From Xylogone sp. PMI_703 (Eukaryota > Ascomycota > Leotiomycetes): a stretch of DNA of 64,000 nt. A program made the translations under genes and the position numbers. Below the pieces are notes generated by a model, which was not told where the DNA came from, did no database searches, and saw only the letters and a program-made list of their open reading frames with translations. Location: positions 62,001 to 126,000 of the forward strand of contig JAJTUQ010000006.1 in NCBI GenBank assembly GCA_021399445.1, written 5' to 3'. Shown here piece after piece: positions 43,432 through 54,918 of the stretch; positions within the stretch are counted from its first letter, which is position 1; each line of letters opens with the position of its first letter.

Positions 43432-45284
43432 TCATGATCTTTTAGCCATCACTCTACATCCATCTGCACTCGACAAAACAAGCGTTAGTCGCTGCCTCTC
43501 TGTCCCAACTGGTTCGATCTTCTCGCCCGGAGGTAATTCAATAGTCGTGGTAATTTGTAGCAATCTTATAATAGTATAAGAAATCTGCATGAGAGCAAAA
43601 TCTTCACCGAGGCATTGCCTTGGACCACCACTGAATGGGAAATAAGCCCATCCAATATTTGACAGCTCATCTCCTTCCCATCTCTCTGGATGAAACTCAT
43701 ATGCATTCTGACCCCAAATGTTACGCTTCCGTGAATTGACGTATTGCGAATACACCACTAGCTCTCCTTTTCTCACCATTATGGGATCCGTTCCGTCGGG
43801 CCCACCGCCGGTTGGTAACATCGTAGTTCTTATAGCTGTTCGATTATTCAAGGGAACTGGAGGGTATAGGCGAAGGCCTTTGAGTCATGGAAATATTAGC
43901 TTCGCCATACTGATTCTTAAATTGCATACGTACTTTCTTTGATGACGCAAGACAGATATGGCATCTTTCTGATTAACTCTCTCGTCGGGTGTTCCGATTC
44001 ACCCATGATTGAGGAGACTTCTCTTCGAAGACGCCCCATCGTTTCAGGATGGCGGACAAGTAGGCGGCTGTGAGTTGTAGAATATCAGTGTCAGAATATA
44101 TTCGAGAGCACTTTGAGGTAAGACCAGACATACAATGTCCAAGACAAACAACAGGCCGTCGTGTCTCTCCCAGCAAGCAAAACGTTAAGTAGCTGGTCTC
44201 GGAGGTCTACATCACTGCTAGATTCCTTGGCAACCTGGCTCATGAAACTGAATGATCCATCATCCATTATGCCCTCCTTGTTCTTTAGATTTTGTTCTGC
44301 TATGTAACGCTCAACAAAACGATGAACATTAGCACATGCTTGTCGGAATTCGGATGGATTATAGAAGAAGTGCCATGGAGCAATGCGGAATCTCTTAGCC
44401 AATCCCTCTTGGGCTATGTTGAAACTTTCGGAAAACATTTTGTTCTCAGCGTCTTGGTCAATATTTGCTCTTAGACTGTAGACAGATCTTCCCAGCAAGA
44501 GAGCGGTGGTGGTGTCGAGTGTCAGACAGAAGAAGAGAGGCTGTAGATCGATAATCCCATCATCCGGTATGTGGCTGATGAGATTATCAACGTGTTCTCG
44601 GAATTGGTCGAGATTGCGGTATTGTGTTCGGATGAATTGCTGGCGCAACAGCTCTCGCGAATGCTTCCATGCTGGGCCTTCTTGAGTGAAGATGCCGTTG
44701 CCCAGGAGCGGGGCAAAGACCTGTGGGCGAACCCCGAAACCATAGTCTGGGATAATCGTTGTCAATTAATTTCCATTTATATTGATGTTCAGCGAATGTG
44801 TGGCCTACCCCTAAAGTTCGTGGAGAGTACCGCCTCCACATTGTCGGGGTGTAGGACATGATAGGCACGAGGCCCCACCAACAAATATTGGTAGAGGTTG
44901 TTACGTGGTTCATAGTCCTTTGCGACATCGCACAAGAAAGCGAGAAGGCGTCCTTGGGCGTTGGAGTCCCAGAGCTCCTTTATGCGGTCGATCCCAAGAG
45001 GCCATCGCTTTGGGAGTTCCGGAGGGAGCTGGCAACCGTGACGCCGTTGGAAAGCAGCATCTGCCTATAACCCGTCAGCTGGGCCTAAAACAGAGTCATG
45101 CTATGTTGTCTGCTGCTACTGAACGCACCCGATATTCAAGAAAGGCCTTGGTAAAGCGATAGAGGAGATCAGCTACGCAGACCAACACGAGCAGGAATAA
45201 CCAAGGCCGCCTGGCCACCCATTCGGTCCAGGAATCGCGGAGCCCCTCTGAGGAAAGGTTAAGGGTACTCATGTCCATTGACAT
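43432..45284 (-). CDS. cytochrome P450, CYP52/alkane-hydroxylase-like
   Basis: An intact P450, five exons: 45129-45284, 44809-45064, 44134-44746, 43934-44067 and 43432-43877. They give 534 residues with all phases agreeing. An N-terminal anchor ('PWLFLLVLVCVADLLYRF') is followed by 'RRHGCQLPPELPKRWPLG'. Then come 'NGIFTQEGPAWKHSR' (helix C region), the I-helix 'LLAGRDTTACCLSW', 'KESLRLYPPVPLNNR' (ExxR, created across a splice), 'FHPERWEG' and the heme loop 'FSGGPRQCLGEDFA'. This matches the CYP52/CYP539-type family, which hydroxylates fatty acids, alkanes or other chains at the omega end. I use the ATG at 45284; further in-frame ATGs follow at 45278 and 45272. It could act on the nearby polyketide chain (inference). 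It sits between two related hydrolase/NLR genes. Confidence 0.9.
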
Positions 45285-45777
45285 TTCCACATAGGAAATA
45301 AAATATATAGCGGGAAATGAAGGGGCATAAGGCTCTGCTGCGATTTAAACAAAGACACAAACAATGGGGACAAAGGGGACCCTCTTTGTGGGCGGGTGTA
45401 ATTGTTTAATTACTGCGGATATTATTGCGCCAAGAGCGCAGGGCATATCCGATTGGGAGGGACCCGGCTATCAACCACCTAGGCGCTTGTCCGCAGCCCA
45501 GATATCACGCACTAATGGCCTATCCACCAACCACCGTGCTGTATTTTCAGACGGTTCATGCGGGCACACTGGCCACGTTCGCTGGCGCCGGCTGAGGCCG
45601 CACCCTCCCGTCGGGGAGCCAAAGCCCAGGCTCCAAGGCCATCCGTGCGGTCCTCCAGCCCGCACTCTCCATTTTCTCACCCCCTGGGAGACTTGGTTAC
45701 AATCTCTCCTTCAACTACGAGAACTCGAGAATGTGACTTGGCTCTTCGAGTAATCTGGTCCAGGAGGAGGTGTGGAG
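45285..45777. other. divergent promoter region between P450 and NLR
   Basis: 490 bp, GC-richer at 45560-45680. Open frames of up to 129 codons here overlap each other on both strands and show no family motif. Confidence 0.4.
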
Positions 45778-48700
45778 ATGCCATCGGATCTTCTCCAACT
45801 CCACAAGGCTGAGTTTGAGCAGACTGGCCCGAATAGGGAAGGTGGAAACCTACTGGTTGAGTGAGTACAGCTAACATCTCCGCTCTTCTCTCAATCCTGT
45901 GGCATTGCGGAGAGATACTGATGAATTGCTATTCACAACAGCATTGTGGCCGTACATGGCTTGAACGAGAACAAAGTCGCCGCCTGGACCGATCCTGATA
46001 CCGATATTCTCTGGCTACGAGACTTGCTGCCGAAAACGATCACCGTCGCCCGCATCTTAACATACGGTTACGATGCCTCGGCCTCCTCTTTTCACAGCGC
46101 TGGCTGCGCGGACATCATCCAGAAGCAGGCTCATACGTTCGTCGCGTCCTTGCAAGCAGATAGAAGCCTAGAAGGATGCGATCATCGACCCATCATCTTC
46201 GTGTGTCACGGCCTTGGAGGCATCCTGGTCAAAAAGGCGTTGGCATACTCCGCGAGTAAGACGTCGGCACAGGTAGTCCATTTATACAGCATCTTTGTCT
46301 CAACATACGCTGTCCTCTTTTTTGGGACTCCACACACCCAGGTAAACATGACGAGGTGGCTGGAGTTGGAAGCAATGCAGAATGTGGAGCTGCAAGCATC
46401 CCTGCGCCGAGAGCCCGATAAAGGTCATTCAAATCAGCATTCGGAGACCCTGGATGCCATCACGGACCAGTTTGCCCCGCTCATGAAACAATTTCGGGTC
46501 TACTTCTTCTGGGAGGAAATTCCAACCAAATTAAAAGATGGATTGAGGATAATTGTCGACGAGTCGTCCGCAGCCCCAATTTTAGATAACACGGAGCGCT
46601 CGGGAATAGATGCTACCCACTCACGCATGATTAAATTCTCAAGTACAAAATCATCAAGCTATAGAACGGTTCTTGCTGCTTTATCGAGGTACTGTCGTGA
46701 TGCGCCGCGAGTGATTGAACGCCGCTGGGAGGTAGCATTGTCAACTCTAGCTCGAATTCGATCCAATGAGGCTTTCGAACTTGCTGGCTTGGATGTGAAT
46801 ATTCACGATGACCTACTATTCCACAGTCATCATATTGATGGGCCCAAGACATCATATCCTAGATACTTTATGCCGCCCCCCGACACTGCTTCCGAGTTCA
46901 TTGGACGTGAGGATGCATCGGAAATGTTACACAAAGCGCTGTTCTCCAAAGAACAGGCATCTAACCGTAACCAAAAGAGATTTGTCGTACACGGAATGGG
47001 GGGCTGTGGTAAGACTCAGTTCTGCGCCAAATTTGCCGGGGATTATCAAGAAAGGTAGTGCACATGCTTGCAATAGGGATACAGCTTTATACTAATTAAG
47101 CATGAATATAGGTTTTGGGCGATTTTCACAATCCATGCAGCATCAATGGAGGCTGCGAAGGAGTCGTTTGCTGAGATTGGTAAAATAGGTGGCATGGAAG
47201 CAACCGATCGAGCAGGAAAATATTGGCTTTCCCAACTAGAGGAGCCCTGGTTGCTTATCATTGATAATGCCGATGACCCTGAACTAGACCTGCCACACTT
47301 ATTCCCGACAAGCTCGAGAGGTCACATTATAATAACCACAAGAAACCCAGACTTCCGCAGCCATGCTACTGTTGGTAGTGTCAGACTCGATGGTTTGAAG
47401 GAACCAGAGGCTTTGCATCTTCTTTTCCGCCATGCAGACATTCCCCGGCCATGGGATGCATCTACTGAAGCGGTGGGAAACGAGATCACTCGGTCTTTGG
47501 GGTATCTTGCGCTGGCTTTGATCCAAGCAGGAACATCGATTTTTCGAAAGATATGTGATTTGAAGAATTATTTAGATTTTCATAGTCGCTATCGTAGTCA
47601 ACATCAAGGTAAACCTCGATCTACAACTGCAGAAAAGGATGATGATGTAGTCTACTCTGCATTTGATATTTCCTTGCACTATTTACAAACTAAAGGCACT
47701 ATTGTCAGCCGTGACGCTGTGGAAATCTTGAACATTGTTGCCTTTTATCACTTCGAACACATTCGAGTTGATATTTTTACCAGAGCCGTCAACAATCGTC
47801 TTAAAGCAATCTCAACCTCTAGTGGAAGATCATTATCTTCAAGACTGGCAGATGCCGTGAAAAGACGATTAGAGCCTCCAGCCACACTTCCAAATTTTCT
47901 CAAACAGAAACCAGAAATGCTGCATCCATACCAGGTGAGACGGGCATTGCATGAGTTGCACTCACTGTCTCTTATCAGCTACGACGGCAAGGACGCAAGT
48001 TTCTCCTTGCACCCTCTCATTCATGCTTGGGCCCGTGATCGCCTTGATGCCGGAGAACAAGCTCTCTGGGCTCAGATCGCTTTAAACACCCTTACCCAGT
48101 CTATCTTATTACCGCCGGAAGATACGGGAGAGGAAAACGGAAAATTCAGAAAACACTTGCTCCCGCACCTTGACGCATGTCTAGATGCATGCCCAATAAA
48201 GATTAAGGACTACAGCGGTCGGATAGGACGCTTCAAGCTTTCTTCTGCAAAGCTCTTCCGCCAAACGTTGCTGTTGATAATGCGCGATCAAGCTATGAAT
48301 GCTGGAAAGTGCGGCTACGTGTACGCTGAGCGCGGACATTTCTTCAAAGCGGCGATATATTTATCTATGGTTAAAGATACACTAATTCAAATACTAGGTT
48401 ATGAGAACGAGAGGACAATGACCGTAATGCTAGGACTTGCAGGCACATATTGGGGTCTAGGCCGACTAGAAGAAGCTATCGCCTTGCAGAAACGAGTTGT
48501 TGAAGCTCGCACAAAAGTCTTCGGTCCCGACCATCGTGAGACCCTTATAGCCATGGACCAGCTAGGGAAGTCACACTGGTTACATGGACAGTATTGCGAA
48601 GCGTTAAGCATACAGCAACACGCCACAGATCGAATGAAAGCCACTTTAGGGACAGATCACAAAGATACCTTGGCTGCTCTGGACAACCTTGGGGTCACAC

Positions 48701-49449
48701 TTGGATCGTGGCAGCGCTACCAAGAAAGTGCGCAAATACACCGACGTGTTCTCCGTTACAGGGAGAAGAACCTCGGAGCAACCGATCTCGATACCCTCAC
48801 AACGATGAATAACCTTGCCATGGTCCTGTTAGATCTTCATCGTCTGGATGAAGCAAAGAGTTTGATGCTTAAGGTTTACGAAGAGCGGAAAGTCCAACTT
48901 GGTAAAGAACATCCATGGACATTATGGGCGCTCTGCAACTTGTCAAAGATAAATATGGAAATGGGATTACTCAGCGAAGCCGAGTCAAAGCTAGTTGGCG
49001 GAATAGCGGCCGGCAAACGCAGTCTTGGTGATGATCATTTGGGGGTCCTAATGGGCTGCGGCATGCTCGCGAGGACGTACGCTCGTCAAGGCCGACTTCG
49101 AGAAGCGGAGACACTCAGCGTGGAAACGATACGCGGTATCGAGACTTCACGAGGCTTGGAACACCCAGACTCGGTGTATGCCATGTGGAAACTAGCACAG
49201 CTGTACGAGCTTCAGGGAAGATTTGAGGACGCCATTCAGGCTTGCGAGGTTGCTTTAGAGCGATCCATTGCCCGATTAACCAAGGAACATCCGTTTTATG
49301 GGAAGATCAGCTCTTTACTAACCTCACTTCGAAATCGACTTTCTCAGGCAACAGATGATGAATGCGATCAAGATTATAGAGAACAAGCAGAACGCGCGAA
49401 GGCTAATACCAAAGCGCGTATGAGGATACTTAATGGAAGAACATGGTGA
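45778..49449 (+). CDS. NLR-type protein: SesB-like hydrolase - NB-ARC - TPR
   Basis: A fungal NOD-like receptor of 1177 residues. Exons 45778-45860, 45942-47054 and 47112-49449 join in phase. Residues 28-330 form an alpha/beta hydrolase module ('IVAVHGLNENKVAAW', 'AVLFFGTPH', 'DQFAPLMKQFRVYFFWEE'). The nucleophile position reads 'CHGLGG', Gly118 in place of the expected Ser, so the module should be catalytically dead. The NB-ARC begins near residue 370, with P-loop 'GMGGCGKT' (379-386), Walker B 'WLLIIDNADD', 'GHIIITTRNP' and 'LGYLALAL' (GLPLA equivalent). The C-terminal third carries about seven 42-residue TPRs of the kinesin-light-chain type ('HRETLIAMDQLG', 'HKDTLAALDNLG', 'DLDTLTTMNNLA'). 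The domain plan is that of nonself recognition or incompatibility proteins: ligand sensing by TPRs and ATP-driven assembly that triggers the N-terminal module. The homologous stand-alone hydrolase lies 3.2 kb away. Confidence 0.9.
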
Positions 49450-51138
49450 AGTGGCGGCTTGAATGATTCGTTATACGGATTTGGATTACTTGTTAATTCA
49501 GATAACCATCCCTCATTCTCGGTAATTGAATTGCCTTGAATCCGAATAAGGAGATCCGAGGATCTAGCCATACCTGAAGTAGCCCGGGCGTAGTTCTATA
49601 ACAATTTTGGGTCAAACAGTCTTGTCAAGGCTGGTGTAGATATATGAGTGCCTAAGATAATATAAAGGATTCAGAATTTCCAACCACAATCAATTCTCCC
49701 TAAATCGAGAGCTCAGTACTTCTAGAAAGCGACTTCCAAGGCAAAATCGTCTGAACGCTTTAGGATAGTCTTCCGTGGTTTCACCCAAAGTGGCAACTTA
49801 ACCCATTTAAGTTCTTTTAAAGAAATCTTATCTAATAATAATTTATGCTTAACTGATGAGTTTTGCCCTCGCTCCTTTAGCCCCTTACCGGGAGGCAAAG
49901 GTGCGGTCAAAGCGCGGTTCCGGCCGGAGAGCCGAACTAGCCTCCCACGCCTCCGGTTCCGCGGGCGCGGGAGCCGATCGAGATCTCCATCTGGATCTGC
50001 TGCTAGTGTATTGTTAGCTGGAGGAGTGGCTGGGAAGAACAGTTGCGATTGGGCTAATTGGCAGCACAGAAGTCTTACTTAAGGGTTCTAATTAATACCT
50101 AGAAATAATTTGAGAATTTGAGGGTGCGTGAAATTAATAAGAGTTGAGGATATTAAATTAAATTTTAAAAAAATAATAATAATCCGACGACCCAATGCTT
50201 TATTTAGGAAGATAGTCTGTTTAATTATACGATCCAATGTTTTCACAACCATATATCCTCATGATATTACTGTTATCGAAGGAGCATTATTGGGCCTAGA
50301 GTACGGAGTATCAAGAGGTGCCTATTCCAGTATCCATACTGTGTACTGTAGTTTGGAGATCTAGGCGTTCCAGATCTTCGTTAGAGTTAAATACGGACTA
50401 AAATCTCACTCGGCCAAGGGTGGACCCATCAGTTCGACCTGATTGCCATATTCTTTCTATAGAGCATGCGATTGGCTTGTTGCGATATTTAATATATTAT
50501 TTTGCAATCCACAGAGCCCAATAAGGAACTGCTTTCCTCTTAAAGTAAAAGGATATATCCACTAAGGATCGCTGTTGCTTAAAGCTGATATGTAGGCGAT
50601 GCTTGGCTCGAAGTTTTCTCGGCGAACTTGCCGTGACATCATTGGGGTCCATGGCGAAAAAGGGTTAACACCGATATCGATGCAACACATCAATGGCGCA
50701 TCTCCGACCACGCTGTGCAGACGGCGGAGTTAGCAGGCACTATCGCCTAGACGCCAAGGAGAACCCACAACCAGAACATCGTGATGACCTAAGCTATCAG
50801 CGTCAAGCCTTTTCTTGGTCGCACTTCAGCCCTACGTTCGACTTACGACGCTTGTCCTACCGCCGACGAACTGGAACATGGAACCTAACGGCTGCGGAGA
50901 TGGTGGGCTTGTGGCAGGAGAGGATTTTGTATATAAGTCTGGCTGGCAATCCCATCGGCCTGGATTCAATTCCGCTTCGTCACATTCAACAGCAGCGACA
51001 ACATTAGGAGCAACAGATATCATAACCACATCACCTCTTAGGCTAATTGAGCCAGTCGCACAGTTATTAAGTTCAGAAATCTATCTTCCTCTTTACTCGG
51101 AAGCTTAAATTAATATCATCTTCACTACAACTTATCCA
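49450..51138. other. 1.7-kb gene-poor stretch
   Basis: A GC-rich patch (49900-49985) with internal inverted CCGGAG-type repeats interrupts AT-rich DNA (50100-50180), and may be the worn end of a repeat. The open frame at 50693-51007 lacks a motif and probably lies in the promoter and leader of the reductase at 51139. Confidence 0.4.
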
Positions 51139-52176
51139 ATGGCTGCTCCATCTTCTCAAACAGTTCTGGTCACCGGTGCTTCTGGTTTTGTCGCTTCGCA
51201 CATCATCGCAGCTTTCCTAAAGGCCGGCTACAATGTGCGCGGCACTTTACGCTCACCAAGCGCCATCCCCTCAATCCTCGCAGCTCAAGGTCTTGATGAG
51301 CAATCCAATCGCCTAACCTTCTCTATCGTCACCGATATGACTGCTCCTCACGCATTCGACGAAGCTGTAAAGGGCGTCTCTGCAGTCATGCACACTGCCT
51401 CCCCATTCGTCCTAGAACCCAAAGATATCGAGGCCGACCTTCTCATCCCCGCCATCAAAGGTACCACAGGATTGCTCGAGTCTGCTGCGACTCATGCCGG
51501 ACCACAACTTTCCCGTGTTGTCATCACCGGTTCTTTCGCCTGCATCCTGGACCTAAGCCAAGGCTACCGACCAGGCTACACATATACGGAGAAGGACTTC
51601 AACCCAGCTACCTACAAAGAAGCAGCTGAGTCCAAAGACGGTGGATTCTCCTACTGTGCCTCGAAAGCACTCGCAGAGAAGGCCGCCTGGGACTGGATAG
51701 CCGAGCACAAGCCGCAGTTCGGACTCACCGTCATCTGTCCGCCCTGGATTTTCGGCCCATCCATCAACCCGATCAAGAACCTCGACAGACTCAATGAATC
51801 CACCGAGGCAATCTGGAAACTCGTCAATGCCAAATCTATCCCTCCTACTGACTTCGCCGGATTCTGCGATGTTCGAGACGCCGCTGCCGCTCACTTACGT
51901 GCCTTTGAGACATCCGAAGCTGCAGGAAAGCGATTGTTGACTGGTAGCCATTTTGATTATCAGACAGCTGCGGACCTTCTCAGAGAGGAATTGCCTGAGC
52001 TTCGGAATAGGATTCCTGAGGGCGTCAAGGGTGCGGGAATACAGGAGCAGGTTTATCAGCTTGATGGTTCTAATGCAACTAAGGTACTGGGACTGGAGTA
52101 TACGCCATTGAAGGTGACGATGAGGGATACGGTTGTGCAGCTGTTGGAGGCGGAGAAGAAGCTTGGTGGACAGTAA
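51139..52176 (+). CDS. Gre2-like NAD(P)H-dependent ketoreductase (extended SDR)
   Basis: 345 residues, intronless. It belongs to the dihydroflavonol-reductase/Gre2/methylglyoxal-reductase family, which reduces ketones and aldehydes with NADPH. The Rossmann motif 'VTGASGFVASH' is at residues 11-21, 'VMHTASPF' near 90, 'VVITGSFACI' around the catalytic Ser near 130, and 'YCASK' (YxxxK) near 170. These are followed by 'VICPPWIFGPS', the family's substrate-loop signature. The coding sequence is rich in C-ending codons and the product is complete. Other members act on diverse carbonyls in central and secondary metabolism; the sequence gives no specific substrate. It is about 14 kb from the PKS, across the NLR locus, so a pathway link is weak. 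Confidence 0.93.
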   Translation: MAAPSSQTVLVTGASGFVASHIIAAFLKAGYNVRGTLRSPSAIPSILAAQGLDEQSNRLTFSIVTDMTAPHAFDEAVKGVSAVMHTASPFVLEPKDIEADLLIPAIKGTTGLLESAATHAGPQLSRVVITGSFACILDLSQGYRPGYTYTEKDFNPATYKEAAESKDGGFSYCASKALAEKAAWDWIAEHKPQFGLTVICPPWIFGPSINPIKNLDRLNESTEAIWKLVNAKSIPPTDFAGFCDVRDAAAAHLRAFETSEAAGKRLLTGSHFDYQTAADLLREELPELRNRIPEGVKGAGIQEQVYQLDGSNATKVLGLEYTPLKVTMRDTVVQLLEAEKKLGGQ

Positions 52177-52513
52177 TGGTTAAATTATTATGTGTGGCAA
52201 GGTTTTCCTTTTTGGAGTGTGATATGGTGGGCGTCTCGAAAAGTTGTCGATAATAATAAAAAGACAAGCATATCGTATTTTATCAAGGATTGAACTTTAA
52301 TTAGCGTGATCAAAGTCAGGTAGAAAGTTTTCATCATCTTCTTCTTCAGCTGCTACGAAAGTTGCACCCGAGCACCGGTCTACCAAGTATACCTCTGCTT
52401 TTTTTGCCACTACTATGCAGACCATCATCAAACCTCCGAGTCTCGAAGTCTCCGCCTTCATAGGTTTATTCGAATAAACGAGCTAACTACATGCTTTAGT
52501 ACTTCAATTGCTA
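52177..52513. other. intergenic, no gene recognised
   Basis: This is the 3' flank of the reductase, including an AT-rich putative polyadenylation region near 52245-52265. Nothing else is recognised. Confidence 0.4.
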
Positions 52514-52804
52514 ATGGTGAAATTGCAGAATTGCAAAAGGATACTCACGAGGACATTCCCCAGAGAGAAAAAGAACACTGATGAGAGTCAAACTCAACAA
52601 GCCTTCGAGAAAGGAAAACTCTATCATCACCTCCTCGAACTACACGTTTCGAAAGGATTCATATACACCATCAAGGGTAATAGAGAATCCTCAGCCTATG
52701 GCGGACGAAGGGAAACAGTGATCAAGCTTCCTTCCGCAAGAAGAAATCCACTACCAGATATCTCTCAAGACTTACAATCTCTAATTGATGAGATTTTGGG
52801 TTAA
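52514..52804 (+). CDS. hypothetical 96-residue protein
   Basis: An open frame from ATG 52514 ends 24 bp inside the convergent F-box gene. The product is Lys/Arg-rich ('KRILTRTFPREKKN') and has no recognised domain, signal peptide or membrane segment. An acceptor-like 'attgcag' just after the start suggests that, if real, it may have an upstream exon. It may be chance. Confidence 0.25.
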   Translation: MVKLQNCKRILTRTFPREKKNTDESQTQQAFEKGKLYHHLLELHVSKGFIYTIKGNRESSAYGGRRETVIKLPSARRNPLPDISQDLQSLIDEILG

Positions 52805-54103
52805 AATCCAGAGGAAATAAGCAGTGATGAAGAGAATCAATATAATAGCGGTGAGACCCTCGCTCAAGTAATACTGTTGCTCTTGCTCGCTCTCATAGAA
52901 GTCAAATCTCAAATCATATTCTGCGCGTTCACTGCCATATAACCTCCATGCATCTTTGCTCCCCACATGTACATCACGCCTGCCCCCGAAGTCGAAGAAT
53001 TCATCTATGCACTTTCTTACTTGACTGGTCTTGTGTTCACTCTTCTTTAACTTTAATGCTTTGCTGATCTTTAATAGATCTCTTCTCTCTGAAGTTGTAA
53101 TGAGCGGATTGGCTTCCGCGCCTGATTTCTGCTGAAACGTAGTCTTGATGGATCCGGGTTGGAAATGAATCTTCTCAATATGTTCAGGATCAAAACTGAA
53201 ATGTTCGTTTATATGGCCTTCCCATTTCGGATCGCAACCTGATCTTCCTTCACCAAATCCGTGCCACGTCGTACACACCATGGAGAGAGATTTGTTGTCG
53301 AGTTTTTCGAACCCAATATGGAACTCGGTATAGCAATACCGGCATTGGAATATCTGATCGTTTTTTCCTTTGCGATGAGGAGCGAATTTTGATATTGTCT
53401 TTCTCGATGGCGACCTCCGATCACTGAAATAAACGTGAATATCCTTGTATGATCGCCCCATCTGAATATGAGCGCATAGATTTTTTAGCCATGAAAAGTT
53501 GGTCTCTGTTGGGCTTGGTGTCCAAATTGTCTGACGACGGATGAATAATTGATTCTGACATATTTTAGCTAAAGAGGAACTCCATTCAATGGTTGATACA
53601 TTGCATAGTCTCAATTCTTTTGATGATAAGAGCTTTAAATAGTATCCAACGTCGTTTTGTCCTTGTCGAAATTGTCTCAATGCCATGCGACTTATTATAA
53701 AGCTAAAGAAATAAAGGTCTTGATCGTATCGCCTTCGCCATTGTGTCTTGAGATGGCAATTGGGGAAATCTAGTTCTCGCGATTTCGGCATATATTGCGA
53801 GGCCTCTTGTTTGGTAACACGATGTAAGCAACGGCACAGCTCACAAGCAATATGATTCGGAAATTCATCTTCCAGTAATATCAAGAAATTGTAGAAATCC
53901 TTAGTGCGACGCCGCTTCATCAATGGTCGTAGACATGTTTCTTCCAGAGTATTGAACAAATATCGGCATGTCAATGATAATATTGCTGCCGACTCCGGCG
54001 AAAGACGTTTCGCAATACCACAAATAATTTCTGGTGGAAGTTTTGATAATGCTTCAGTCGGCAACAAAATATGCGCGGGAACGAAAGATGTCAGAGGCTC
54101 CAT
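52781..54103 (-). CDS. F-box-like protein with C-terminal membrane segment
   Basis: 440 residues, intronless. An F-box-like motif lies at residues 14-50 ('LSKLPPEIICGIAKRLSPES', then 'LSLTCRYLFNTLE'), the form fungi use to bind Skp1 in SCF ubiquitin ligases. A Cys-rich middle part ('ELCRCLHRV', 'FQCRYCYTEFHI') could bind a metal or be structural. The C-terminus ends with one strong hydrophobic segment ('TAIILILFITAYFLWILT'), suggesting a tail anchor. I use the ATG at 54103, just before the F-box; no upstream ATG occurs in this frame. Its target is unknown. It belongs to a large and variable fungal F-box repertoire. Confidence 0.75.
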   Translation of the reverse strand: MEPLTSFVPAHILLPTEALSKLPPEIICGIAKRLSPESAAILSLTCRYLFNTLEETCLRPLMKRRRTKDFYNFLILLEDEFPNHIACELCRCLHRVTKQEASQYMPKSRELDFPNCHLKTQWRRRYDQDLYFFSFIISRMALRQFRQGQNDVGYYLKLLSSKELRLCNVSTIEWSSSLAKICQNQLFIRRQTIWTPSPTETNFSWLKNLCAHIQMGRSYKDIHVYFSDRRSPSRKTISKFAPHRKGKNDQIFQCRYCYTEFHIGFEKLDNKSLSMVCTTWHGFGEGRSGCDPKWEGHINEHFSFDPEHIEKIHFQPGSIKTTFQQKSGAEANPLITTSERRDLLKISKALKLKKSEHKTSQVRKCIDEFFDFGGRRDVHVGSKDAWRLYGSERAEYDLRFDFYESEQEQQYYLSEGLTAIILILFITAYFLWILTQNLIN

Positions 54104-54722
54104 TGTAGGAACAGGAGAATTTAGGGGCTGATTATAGCAATGTGTTAACGGATGGGTATCGATTTGACGGGATGACGCCGAAAATATCAGCAATCCTTCC
54201 AAGGTATCGACCGATAATAAGCCAATAAGAATTTATTCCATTTACAATTTGAGCGAACAACAATTTAAACACGCATGGCTGAAGCCGAAGATTTATACTT
54301 TTAGCGGCAGTCGAAATCCAAATCTCGAATGGCCCGACTGACAGAGTTGCGACCTCACTAGTCAGTTTGTACCAAAATTAGACCTGGCAGCCTTTGGTCG
54401 TTCAGGAGCGCTCGAATATATGTTGACTTGGTCACATTCCTAATCTTTTCTTTCTTCTATAAAGGATCCGCATCAACACTATTAAGTTCAAGCGACAGAA
54501 TATTAGCTCTGTTGCTCTGTGATTCCAGGGAACTAACCAATCTCTTAAATTTTGATTTTTTTTGTATAGAGTTCTTCCCGAAGCCTCAATTCCTCGTAAA
54601 TAAGTCTTCGTCTTTGGTGAATCACGCATTCGAGGAGTCGCGTATACTGCTGTATATCACAGCATGCCTATCCGAAGTCTACGGTTTTGTTGCGTTAATT
54701 AGCTATGAGCGAGCCACCACGG
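54104..54722. other. intergenic, no gene recognised
   Basis: This is the F-box gene's upstream region. The open frame at 54428-54793 runs into the MITE copy and has no family motif. Confidence 0.4.
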
Positions 54723-54918
54723 TGGTCAAAGATATTGCTTGCTTACGTAAAGACACTGGCCAATCACAGCCGTACAAGCTTACGGTCGGTTGAGTGAAGT
54801 GTTTTATCCGTATTATCCCTACGTACTGTACATCATCAACACTAGTAGCGGATAATAGAGTCTCTGTGCCATAAAATTCCATGTTGAATTGCCTAACTCG
54901 TGCGCTCGACCTCTGATA
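54723..54918. mobile_element. MITE-like element (copy B), diverged
   Basis: It is colinear with the 191-bp element at 21112-21302 over its whole length. Shared blocks include 'gatattgcttacgtaa', 'tggccaatca', 'acggtcggt', 'gtactgtacatcatcaa' and 'atagagtctctgt'. The terminal inverted repeats are imperfect (TGGTCAAAG against CTCTGATA) and I see no clean target duplication. It is therefore older or more mutated than copy A. It does not interrupt a gene I can recognise. Confidence 0.75.
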
